From: Nageia nagi
Taxonomy: Eukaryota > Pinophyta
NCBI GenBank assembly: GCA_050084985.1
Contig: JBITNC010000001.1
Span: forward strand, 133,734,001 to 133,798,000
Length of the DNA: 64,000 nucleotides
Direction: 5' to 3'
Shown: positions 35,475 through 46,835 of the stretch, in pieces
How the letters are laid out: every line of letters starts with the position of its first letter
How positions within the stretch are numbered: the stretch's first letter is position 1
Program-made: the position numbers and the translations under genes
The notes under the pieces: model-generated
What the model was told of the DNA's origin: nothing
What the model saw: the letters and a program-made list of their open reading frames with translations, nothing else
Database searches by the model: none

Positions 35475-37168
35475 TTTTTAATAAAATATTTATAAAAAAA
35501 TACTATATTCATTTTTAAAATAATGTGTAGATTGATAGGTTGGATGGATAAAGAGTGGGCTTGAAATTATGTAAAAGATTAAATCAAAATATAATAGAAG
35601 TTATGAATGTTAACATATTGATGTTAATTTTATATGTTATATAATTTTTTTTAGATAAAAATAATTTATTTATTTAAAATATATTTTTACTTTTTTATTT
35701 TAATATTGTAATTTTAATTTTATAAAGAACGTGGAAGGTTAAAGGTTGCTAGTATCATGGAGTTATTTTACTTTTATGTATGTAATTTACATTACATAAA
35801 GTTTGAATTTCAACTATATGAAGATTATTAACAACATATGATATTATTAGAAAAATAATATAAAACATTAATTTCTTAGAAAGAAAAATACTTCACAATA
35901 CTTATATGAAAAATAAAATAATATGTAATTGATATATAATACTCTAAAATAGCCTAAATAATACTTATATTGTATATTAATTTTTTTAATAAAATAATAT
36001 AATTGATATTTTTCTAAATAAAATAAAATAGTAACTTATAAAATTTAATAATTAAAAAAATATTTAATTAATAATACCTTAAGTCTAATGTTAATGTCAC
36101 ATCTACCCATATAGTTTGAACATTAAACAACGCACATATAGACTTTGACCAAAACTCCATGGAACTTACGAATCATCAACTCCAACACAACCAACAACTT
36201 AAAAAACCTCTTAGGAGCATACGAAAAATTTGATATAAAAACTGTATAAATATCATTATTTTTTATGTGTAGATATTATTATTTCTAGCTATTGCAACCT
36301 TGTGCAATGGGTACGTCGTAGATTAATAATTATGCTCTTTGATTTTAAGTGTTATTTTTTATTAAAAGAGAAAACATAATCAAAAAATTTAATTAATATG
36401 TATTTAATTAGGAAATATATAAGTTTCCAACAAACCATTCAAAAACTCAATTATTTTCTACCTGGGAAACAAAACTTAGGTACCTTGGAAGCGATCGAGT
36501 TGAAATATTTATCTTGGACATCATTGTCTCTTCCCCCAACTTGATCTCTTCATCCTCAACAATTTCCCCTCCTCTTCATCTACAGAAACCCTTATGGTAG
36601 GTCAGCATGAGAGGTTGCTCTTCCACCATACCTACCAACTTTTTGGAGTCATGGAGTGGCCCAACAGTAGTGTTATCTCTAAAATGCACACAATCAGCAG
36701 TAGATTCCAAGATATCTTAAAAAATGAGAAAATAGAAACTAGAAAAGAAAATAATTGGGAGAATGAGGTACCCCTACTAGTAGTATTCTACTCTTCTGTA
36801 GGTAATTTATCAAGCAAATGGAAGGAGAGATGGGATTTGAGATTAGAAATGGTAAGAGGAAAGTTAAATAATTGATGTAGAAGTGATGTGACATAATGGT
36901 TAATGTGTTGATGGTGATGGTTAAAGGAGCATCCTACTAGAAGGGTTTTTTTTACACGTCATTGATTTTACTATTGGTGTAGAAGTGGAATCCATCACAC
37001 TCTTCTGCAACTTAATTATTGAGAGAAGTTATGTGGCATCTCATCCAATTTGCACTTAATGCATTCTAAGATTCTAATGCCCATAAAATGAATGCTAGTA
37101 GTATTAATCGTGATTCGAAATTAACAAACCTAGATTGCATGCAGGATTTTTTGCATTTCTCACTCCCT
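35475..37168. repeat. Direct repeat D, copy 1 (1.7 kb)
   Basis: Aligns nearly end to end with 44610-46281 at roughly 97% by eye, with a deletion of about 30 bases in copy 2 near 46193. The left part is very AT-rich; the right part (36480-36900) is mixed composition and includes a 93-codon frame starting at 36594 that does not behave like a gene (see rejected). The ends are not TG...CA. Confidence 0.9.
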
Positions 37169-37169
37169 T

Positions 37170-39985
37170 CATATATTTTAGCCCCAAAAATGTGTGGCAC
37201 TTGGTATAATGCAAAGTATGGAGTAACCCCCAATTTCACTTAACATAATCTACAAAATTGAATCTATCAACAATGAAAATGAAGAAAATATTTAACTTAA
37301 TGTAAAGCATTATCACGTTCTTACATGTTATTATATGCCACAAAGTTAATAAATGACTTGCAAGTATAGAAGAATACATGTGAATAAATACTATAGTGTA
37401 CTAAAAATGTATAATTTATGACATAAAATATTCTGAATCACTAAGAAATAATTAGTTAGAAACTCTCAAGAAAATTAGATTTACATCAATTTTAATGTGT
37501 TGTTGATATATTGATATTTAGATGAGTTGATCAAGATTGCTTAAATATTTGATTCATTAATGAAAGCTTTCTTAAATACCTGCAAAAATATAAATAATGT
37601 ACCCTTCAAAAAATATTTGAATGCAATAAGCATTATATATGAAACCTCTTCCTTGAATTCTCAAGCCCTCAAGGTGTCCAAGAAACGTAAAAATTTACTA
37701 AAGGATGTAGGCCTCCCACACACCCCAATCAAAATGTGCACAAAAAAATGTAAATGACTACCTTGATGTGATATGTTTATGGCTATGATCCATATGATAT
37801 GCAAGTTTATTTCAAGATTTAAGATAAGATGTGTACAATTCAATACTATGTGCAAGCTAATTCTAATGATGAACAAATGATCCAAAAATGTTATTGAAAT
37901 GCCTCTACAAGAAATCAAGGAATATAAGAATTAAAAAATAATTTGAATCCTAAGATACCCATAATTCCAAATGTATAGATAATCCTAGCATATAAGAAAT
38001 ACCATAGAGACCCTTGCCATTTTTATCGTTAACATTTTACACAAAAGGAAAAAATAACTATGGTAGTATGAATATGCATTGTATGTAAAAAAACATTTTC
38101 ATGCAATTGTATGCAAAAGAAACTTTTGTTGAGATTGTCTATGAAACTATATGACACCTAATTAAAAATATATAAATATATATATATGGTTTATCAAATA
38201 CAACTTGCAACCTATCTCATTTTGAGTACAAATTTTCATGAATTGATATTATTCATTTTACAAGTAGAAAAATCAATATTATCATATGGATAGTAGAAAT
38301 TTTGAAAGGATACGCTATGCTTGTATGAAAAAACCATATGAACATGGTCCTTTTATAAAATACTTACATGAGACCAATGAAGATAGGCATGAGACTACAC
38401 ACACACACACACATGCATATAAATAAATGCTCGCTTGATTTTTAGTGTGAATAATGAAATATACGAATTTGAAATATATTAATGAGATGTACAAAGAAAA
38501 AAGAGAATACTCTCATGTGCATCTTTCAAATTAATAATCATTGAATAAGTCAATTTATTTGGAGACAATCACACACTAATAATAAAAAAGTATAATCATT
38601 CATAAAATGATATAATAATTGCTTATATATTTATTTCAAAGAAAGAGGCCTACGAGATTTCATCATTTTCCATTTCTCATATATTTCATGCCAATGAGTT
38701 ACATGTAAATCTTGAGGGGTAGAAAGTGATGAAAACATTAAAGTATTTATAAATAAACTAAATCTATTATTTTCTTTTATGCAATTCATCTTTGAAAATT
38801 TCTTTTCACCAATTGTTGTACTCGCTAGAATGGTAAGAATTATTTACCAAAGTCATATCAAATTTAGAAAATGAATAAGACTATTCAACTTCACCTCCAC
38901 ATTATTCCCATGGAATATAGTTTTCGTTCAATATCCTATATGAAGAATTACAACAAAACTTTATAATTCACCTTTGCATTTTTTGTATCAACAAGTGAAG
39001 AATCTTCTACATTAAACTTTGCACATAATTATTCTACCCACAAACTTATTTTTGAATCTCTTCTATCTTTTTCATCTAAGTAATGATTTGTTGCATTAAA
39101 TATGTTGGAATGTATAATGCATTATTGTAAAGGTTATGTAATAATATTCTATGCAAGTTCACTAATACTTAAGGGTATTATTTGATACCTTAAGTATTTA
39201 AATGAATATGATAATGTAACTTGTCCTACACTCCATGTCATGAGCATGCCCCTTGGGTAAAAGGATGTGCATGTCATGCTTTTGTTCATTGGATATCCAA
39301 AGGGGGATTTTGGCCTATAAATAAAAGGCTTCCTCTTTGTGATCACACACCAATTTGTGGAGTAAAGCTATGCTATATGATAGTGTTTAGGAGATGAGTT
39401 AGGAGAATTATAAGATATTCATGTTTGTGAATGAAGTGAGATCTAGTTAGTGGATGTACTCCAAGTTGGAGGAACTGCTTACATCTTGTGTTATCTTTGT
39501 GAGATTGCTTTATGAGTTTGTTAGATGTGTATTGTGACCTGTCATGTGATCTTGGGAGTTTATAGTTGTTTATGTTATAGTTCAATTCTATCAAAATATT
39601 GGTAAATCCATAAAACTATAATTAAGACAATCAACCACTTTATCCATTTTTTTTTACCAAAATGTAAGTAATTATCTATAGTACTCAATCCAAGCCCAAT
39701 CAATTCATATTGTAGTAAATGGATATGTGAAACACTTAAATTTTGATCAAATACTAAATCTCCATCTTTATAATTTTTTAAAAATGATGACATCTATCAA
39801 TCATACGCACCAAAATTAGTTTTGAATTTTTGTATGAAGAAAATCAATAAGAATTTCCAAATGAATGGCAATAGAAGTAATGTCAATATGATTTTGTTGA
39901 AACTTTTTACTTAATTTATTCAACTCAAATAAAACATCAACAAACAAATTAATGCAAAATTGAACTTGGAAAATGGTTCCCGTTT
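37170..39985. repeat. Repeat B, copy 1 (2.8 kb), contains a solo LTR
   Basis: Starts ATATTTTAGCCCCAAAAATG and runs to GAACTTGGAAAATGGTTCCC. It aligns along its length with 54966-57760 and 59976-62820, the 3' flanks of the two UGT units, at roughly 95%. It has short frames (65 codons at 37560, in all copies) but no recognised protein. The origin of the repeat is unknown. Confidence 0.9.
39103..39593 (+). mobile_element. Solo LTR, copia family, with target duplication
   Basis: 491 bp from TGTTGGAATG to CTATCA. AAATA lies at 39098-39102 and again at 39594-39598. It contains a TATA box (CCTATAAATAAAAGG, 39315-39329). No internal element sequence adjoins it. Same family as 18959 and the right window end. 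Confidence 0.9.
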
Positions 39986-40480
39986 GGGGTAGAGTGAAAA
40001 AGAATAGAAGAACGAGAGAGTAAGAGAGAGTTATACTCCATATAAATACAATCAAAGATGAGAATATTTACATATTTGATAAATAAGCAAGAACTTAGAT
40101 TGAGGCTCATTACATTACTATTTGACAAAATGGTTTACAATATAGTCATTAATCATAACTAGTTTCACTATACAGAGTAGTCATTCAACAAGAAGTTAAC
40201 ATGATGAGCGTCCATGAACTTGCCCACTCAAAGTAGGTAACCTGCACTCTCAAGAAGAAACCTGTAAGCTACAAGCAGCTCATAAACAAGATCATTCAGA
40301 TGCATTATATAAACATTCATATCAACATAAGATAAATGAATCAATTAATGCCATCCATAAACTGATCAATGGTGCATTATAAGTCATCACAAAGATAAAA
40401 AGCCAATACTCATAGTTACCAGCTATATAAAATATGTATTGATCAACATAAAAAATAGATCATAAGCACATGTGGGCATT
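39986..40480 (-). repeat. Inverted copy of the copia element tail
   Basis: The reverse complement matches 18455-18945, including AGTGCAGGTTACCTACTTTG, GAGCCTCAATCTAAG and the CTCTCTCTTACTCTCTC run, and stops just before the polypurine tract. It starts exactly where repeat B1 stops matching B2 and B3. Confidence 0.85.
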
Positions 40481-40489
40481 AAAAATAGT

Positions 40490-40625
40490 GTCATATTTTT
40501 TATGTAAATTCTGACTTAAAGTACTTCTATTTTTTATGCAAATTTTGACTCAAAGTATCTCTATTTCTGACTCAAAGTGTCTCTTTTTAATACAAATTCT
40601 TACTCAAAGTGTATATATTTCTAAC
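40490..40625. repeat. Short degenerate minisatellite
   Basis: About four copies of a unit near 33 bp containing AAATT(C/T)TGACT(C/T)AAAGT followed by a T-rich run. Confidence 0.7.
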
Positions 40626-40779
40626 ACAAATGTAGACATAATCTTTATCATATTGTTTAATGATATATATGGTATCATTGCGTAGATAAAAATTTAAAAT
40701 AAAAATATGAATATTTTTGCCACAAAATCACTTTTATTTTGTAGTGATTCTTAGGAAATAATAACAAATAAAGATCATT

Positions 40780-42100
40780 CTTAGTGCATGTTGAGTACAT
40801 CAAGAGATTTATCAAGAACTTCTCCAATATTGTTCAACCATTAAATCAATTTTTGTAGAAGAATGTGACATATGAAAAAGGAGAAGAAGCAAGAGAAGCA
40901 TTTGAGAAATTGGAGCAAGAATTGGTAACAATACCTATTTTAAAGAATCCTTATTAGAGTAAGACATTCATAGTCTGCATTGATGCATCAAATAAGGCAT
41001 TAGGTAGTATATTTCTCAAAAAAATGAATATGAAAATGATCATCCTATCTATTTTGGGAATTGACAAATGAGTAGTGCCAAGGTAAATTACACACTTATT
41101 GAAAAATAAACTTTAGCATAATTCCTACTTTGAAGAAATTTAGAAATTACTTTTTGGGGAAAATGTTCACCACGGTTATTGATCATCTAGGTTTGAAGTA
41201 TATAATTTATAAGGATAATCCTATGAGAAGAATTATAATGTGGATACTCTTATTATAGGAATTTATATTTTTAATATTATGAAAATACCAAGCTAGAATC
41301 ATATAAATGTTGATGCATTATCTAGATCATATGAGGGCATTGGATCTTGTTGTGATGACGATGATTTTCTGGATGTAGTTTTTTTTTTGTGATACATTGA
41401 TATTTGAAATTACTTTAGTGAAATTAAATTTCCATAGGAGGTGATATTCAATATAAAAAGGGAAATTGATTAGGAAAGTATACTCTATACAATTGTGGAT
41501 GGGGTATTATATAGAGTTGGAACAAATGAAAACTATATTCGTGCCATTGGAAAATATCAAGGGAAATCATTATTAAGAGAAATACATGATAGCATATGTG
41601 GAGGATATTTTTATCGAAAGTTGACAATAAGAAGACTATTGGATTCAAGCTATTACTAGCCCATTCATTTTAAATATTATTTCAATTATTGTAAAAGTGA
41701 TGATATTGTTCAATCTTATAAGAATTGCATAAAAACATCTGCTATATCATATTTTTCCATCAATATCATTTGAGAATGATGAAATTTATACTATAAAAAC
41801 ACTCCCTCCTATACTAAGGAGAAATAGATATAATTTTATGGTTACATATTATTTGACTAATTGGGTAGAAGTAAGATCATTCAAGGAAGCATCAATGCAG
41901 GAGATGGTAAGACTTTTGTATAAGTGCAATATGATAAGATTTGGATATCCATCGAATATTGTAACAAATCATGGAACTCACTTCATGAAAGAGGTAGTAA
42001 AATATTTGACAATTCAATTTGTAATCAAGTACATAAAGGTAACCACTCACAAACTAAGTACTAATGATAAAGAGGAATAAACTAAGCATGTATTATGTCA
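40780..42100 (+). pseudogene. Ty3/gypsy pol fragment: RNase H and integrase, degraded
   Basis: Legible text in order: VEYIKRFIKNFSNIVQPLNQF (after RT), EEAREAFEKLEQELVTIPIL, FIVCIDASNKALGSIF with the RNase H Asp, NVDALSRS, DGVLYRVGTN, LLREIHDSICGGYF (integrase zinc region), then 41838-42077 VTYYLTNWVEVRSFKEASMQEM, RFGYPSNIVTNHGTHFMKEV. The integrase second Asp site (S-D-N-G) reads T-N-H-G, so it is dead. The lineage differs from the element at 1-8417, having the D-Y-L-T-x-W-V-E style core. RT and gag are missing upstream, where the inverted copia tail lies. Confidence 0.88.
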
Positions 42101-42386
42101 AATCCTTGCTAAGGATACAAAATTGCAAGTGTATACTATAGAAACCTAAAAATGAATTTTTATTTCTAATAAAATCATATGTATGCTTTTTATATGAAAT
42201 ATTTTTTACTTGAGTAAATGCGAAGAATAGTGAAGATGAATGTGTTAATCATATGATAGTCATATGTTAGTTAAATATAATTATCATTAATTGTGATTAT
42301 ATATAGAATTATAATGCGATTTTCAATACTTTATTGTTATTGTGAAATATTGATTAACATTACTTTCTATATCTTGATGGGTCATA

Positions 42387-42401
42387 AAAGGAGGAGAAAG
42401 A
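42387..42401 (+). promoter_or_regulatory. Polypurine tract
   Basis: AAAAGGAGGAGAAAG directly before the LTR start at 42402. Confidence 0.8.
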
Positions 42402-43237
42402 TGTTGGAATTATAATGTAACTTAGGAGGTTACAAACTATTTACATGGAATAATTGTAATACCTGAGATAGGAGTTAGATATTTACTTATGACAAAAGTA
42501 AATATTATGTATAACATGGAATAATCCACCTATGTTAATAATTAGATTATTCATATAAGAAAATGTGGAACCCCACCTAATTTTATAGTAAGTGTTTTTC
42601 CACATGTACATGTAGGTCCACTCACTTATGATTTAAGTATGTACATATGTAACTAATAAATGTACATGGGGTGGAAATTAGTTCACCTCCATTCTCATAA
42701 TTTGTGAGGTGTTACACCCATGTGAAGGGTGGTCCACCTAAGTATATATAAAGTAATTTAAAATTTACTAACTCATCGTGATTTAAGTATTTGTGGTTAA
42801 GTTTACTATACACCTATGGTTAACTTTGAGTCCTATATAAGGACCCCATGAATAGGAAAAACATATAAAGAATAATTTAGAGAGTGAAGTTAGTATAGTG
42901 CATTGTAAAAAATTGTTATTTGAAGTTAATAGAGATTCTCTAAATTAAAAGTGAATTTTCCCTTGCTACTAAGTTAGTAAGGTATTTACCACTATATATA
43001 TTGTATTATCTTGTGTGGTTGATCCATGATATTGGTATAGTGCATTGTAAAAAAACATCATTTGAAGTTAATAGAGATTTTCTAGCTTAAATGTATATGT
43101 TCCCTCACTACTAAGGTAGTGATGTATTTACCAATATATATATATATTATTATCTTATGTGGTTGATTCTTAGTTGCGTTAAAGTTTACTTGGAGATAAC
43201 TTGGAGCTTTACTTACCACATCTCTCTAATTCCATCA
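42402..43237 (+). repeat. LTR (836 bp) of the Ty3 remnant, with internal 142-bp duplication
   Basis: TGTTGGAATT...ATTCCATCA. A TATA box CCTATATAAGGA lies at 42832-42843. A 142-bp unit starting GTATAGTGCATTGTAAAAAA is present at 42893 and 43035. It follows a polypurine tract, as a 3' LTR should, but is also followed at 43241-43252 by TTGTATCAAAGC, 10 of 12 matches to an initiator-Met primer-binding site. Confidence 0.82.
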
Positions 43238-44609
43238 TTTTTGTATCAAAGCACACCTGGATTTTATGGTAAGTGAGGTATGAACTTCAACCTTTCAATT
43301 TTTTTTAAGCTTCAAGTATAGATATAATATTTTTTTATTAGATATTGATTAGTATTTTTTATGCTTAGGTCTAACATATTTACATTATTTAGATTCTAAA
43401 CTATATATTAGATCAATTTAGAGTTGCATTTTTTTAATAAAAGTTAAAAAAAATTTAACAATATAATGGAAACACACCACATGTTATTTTTGATCCATTT
43501 CCATTCATTTCCTCTGTCCATTATATAGTCCCCAAGCTCCATATGGGTTTCCAGAGTCTCAATGGTTTTATCTACAAGGGATCCTTCCTTGATGAGTAGG
43601 ATAATCATATGGGGCTTTTGGTTGAGTGGACAAACTTGGTGTTGTGTAAGCCCCTAATCGGGGGAGTACCTTCCATCTTGGATCATGTCATAGTTTCATC
43701 CATCTTCTTTGTGCTATGGTTGTAAACTAAGATAGGAAAACCTTTCTCTACAATATTTAGGGTCAAGTTCTTCCCCATAAAAATTAACCCAACCAAGCCT
43801 AACCTAAAGAGATTTTTAGCCATATTTTCCTAGTAATTATTCCAATTTTGAGTCTTATCTATGTTGAGAATTAGGAACTGTTATGGTACATAGGTGACTC
43901 TAATCTCATTTGTTACCCAAAAAAATTGGTAATCTCCACACTAATGTGGATATCACTCTTGCACCACTCTATTGAGATGGGTGATTGAATTCCTCATTGT
44001 GCATAATCTTTCCACTTACTTCCAATAATATATCAATCTTCCCATTGATTTAAATATCATTTCCACACAACTCTATTGATATGGACCATTGAAGAACCCT
44101 GCTTACATAAATATAGGAATACACTACCCTCTCTAGGTTCATTTTAGAAGGCAATGATCTTTTGATGTCTACATGTTTCCAATCTTATAATTCTACAAGT
44201 TACCCAATAAAATGACACTCTTCATATCGATTTGGGTATCACTCTCACTCAACTTGATCAAGATGGGCAATTTTAGTATACAGTGCATATTCAAGATATA
44301 TATTTTCATGTGCCTTTGTCCATATATACCTTTTTAATATTTGTAATAACTAATGGGATCTATTGGGAGCTTGATGTCTTCCCTTAGGGGATGTCTAAGC
44401 ATAAAGTAATGTAATTTAGGAGTTAATTTGATAGATATGATTATTTTATTATTAGTTGCATATGTATTTAGAAATTAATATAAGTAAGCAAAGTGAATAT
44501 GTGGATCCTTACGACCAATTATGAGCCTCAATGTTGGATGTCTCCCTCCTTAGATAGATAGGAGTTATTTGGTATTGTTATATTTGATTGTTGAGATATA
44601 ATAGATTTA
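43238..44609. other. No gene recognised
   Basis: Starts with the primer-binding-site-like word. It may be leader sequence of a second element copy; no gag frame is visible. Confidence 0.5.
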
Positions 44610-46281
44610 TTTTAAATAAAATATTTATAAAAAAATACTATATTCATTTTTAAAATAATGTGTAGATTGATAGGTTGGATGGATAAAGAGTGGGCTTGAA
44701 ATTATGTAAAAGATTAAATCAAAATATAATAGAAGTTATGAATGTTAACATATTGATGTTAATTTTATATGTTATATAATTTTTTTAGATAAAAATAATT
44801 TATTTATTTAAAAGATATTTTTACTTTTTTATTTTAATATTATAATTTTAATTTTATAATAAAACGTGGAAGGTTAAAGGTTGCTAGTATCATGGAGTTA
44901 TTTTACTTTTATGTATGTAATTTACATTACATAAAGTTTGAATTTCAACTATATGAAGATTATTAACAACATATGATATTATTAGAAAAATAATATAAAA
45001 CATTAATTTCTTAGAAAGAAAAATACTTCACAATACTTATATGAAAAATAAAATAATATGTAATTGATATATAATACTCTAAAATAGCCTAAATAATACT
45101 TATATTGTATATTAAATTTTTAATAAAATAATATAATTGATATTTTTCTAAATAAAATAAAATAGTAACTTATAAAATTTAATAATTAAAAAAATATTTA
45201 ATTAATAATACCTTAAGTCTAATGTTAATGTCACATCTACCCATATAGTTTGAACTTTAAACAACGCACATATAGACTTTGACCAAAACTCCATGGAACT
45301 TACGAATCATCAACTCCAACACAACCAACAACTTAAAATACCTCTTAGGAGCATACGAAAAATTTGATATAAAAATTGTATAAATATCATTATTTTTTAT
45401 GTTGTAGATATTATTATTTCTAGCTATTGCAACCTTGTGCAATGGGTATGTCGTAGATTAATAATTATGCTCTTTGATTTTAAGTGTTATTTTTTATTAA
45501 AAGAGAAAACATAATCAAAACATTTAATTAATATGTATTTAATTAGGAAATATATAAGTTTCCAACAAATCATTCAAAAACTCAATTATTTTCTAGCAGG
45601 GAAATAAAAATTAGGTACCTTGGAAGCGATCGAGTTGAAATATTTATCTTGGACATCATTGTCTCTTCCCCCAACTCGATCTCTTCATCCTCAACAATTT
45701 CCCCTCCTCTTCATCTGCAGAAACCCTTATGATAGGTCAGCATGAGAGGTTGCTCTTCCACCAGACCTACCAACTTTCTGGAGTCATGGAGTGGCCCAAC
45801 AGTAGTGTTATCTATAAAATGCACACAATCAGCAGTCGATTCCAAGATATCTTAAAAAATAAGAAAATAGAAACTAGAAAAGAAAATAATTGAGAGAATG
45901 AGGTACCCCTACTAGTAGTATTCTACTCTTTTGTAGGTACTTTATCAAGCAGATGGAAGGAGAGATGGGATTTGAGATTAGAAACAGTAAGAGGAAAGTT
46001 AAATAATTGATGTAGAAGCGATGTGACATAATGGTTAATGTGTTGATGGTGATGCTTAGAGGAGCATCCTACTAGAAGGGTTTTTTTTACACGTCATTGA
46101 TTTTACTATTAGTGTAGAAGTGGAAGCCATCACACTGTTCTGCAACTTAATTATTGAGAGAAGTTATGTGGCATCTCATCCAATTTGCACTTTAAAATGA
46201 ATGCTAGTTGTATTAATCGTGATTCAAAATTAACAAACCTAGATTGCATGCAGGATTTTTGCATTGCTCACTCCCTTCATA
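44610..46281. repeat. Direct repeat D, copy 2
   Basis: Partner of 35475-37168, same orientation, 9.13 kb apart. The 93-codon frame of copy 1 is broken here by TGA (TGG to TGA). Confidence 0.9.
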
Positions 46282-46599
46282 AATCATAATAAAGCTAAGA
46301 GCAAAGTGCACATCAAAGTTGTTCTACTCTCTTTATGTCAAATTATCTTATTACTTGTAAGCCCACTAAAATAATTTAATATTCGTTGAATGTTCTTTGT
46401 TTACTTCAAATATTTCTCCTTTCATTTTTACGATTCACGTGCTTCCTTCTCCAACTCTTTACTCTACAATATCAAATAATTCCTTAAAAATGACATCGAT
46501 AATCAAAAATATTGTATATTTGTACAAATATTTAATAACAATACTTTTTTGAAAAATGAAATGATGAAATCGGTTTGCATTAATTTGCATCACCAATAC

Positions 46600-46835
46600 T
46601 CCCCATAAGAACATTCTCCACATTTGAAATGAAGAACTTGATTTGCATCCCTCGTGGCAATGTTCCTTGCAATAGTCCTAGGGATAAATTTGGTTACAAA
46701 AATGTAGTCATCGCATAGTCAAAGGTTCTTCACAACCTTAGTAACATTTCCAATGGATTCTTTAATAACCTAAATGTAATTGCCAACTTTTCTAAGAAAT
46801 TATTTATCTTCAGCTTCCATATCATTCAATGCAGG
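46600..46835 (-). repeat. Inverted relative of the 28.9-kb repeat
   Basis: The reverse complement shares with 28885-29060 the words GTTACATTT(G/A)GGTTATTAAA, AATCCATTG-AAATGTTA and GTTGTGAAGAA, and TTGCAAGGAACATTG. In one minus frame it reads VIKESIGNVTKVVKNL and TIARNIATRDANQVLHFKCG with a few stops, hinting at an old coding sequence of unknown family. Confidence 0.6.

Noticed and set aside
36594-36875. 93-codon frame in repeat D1 as a gene
   Set aside because: Compared with its copy at 45730-46011 there are about 12 differences, nearly all amino-acid changing, plus a TGA. There is no sign of protein-level selection.
37560-37757. 65-codon frame conserved in three B copies (37560, 55354, 60365)
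   Set aside because: Conservation reflects recent duplication of the whole repeat, not coding constraint; no motif and no longer than expected by chance.
35475-46281. D1 and D2 as the LTRs of one large element
   Set aside because: The ends lack TG...CA and target duplications, no primer-binding site follows D1, and the interior is a mosaic of unrelated pieces.
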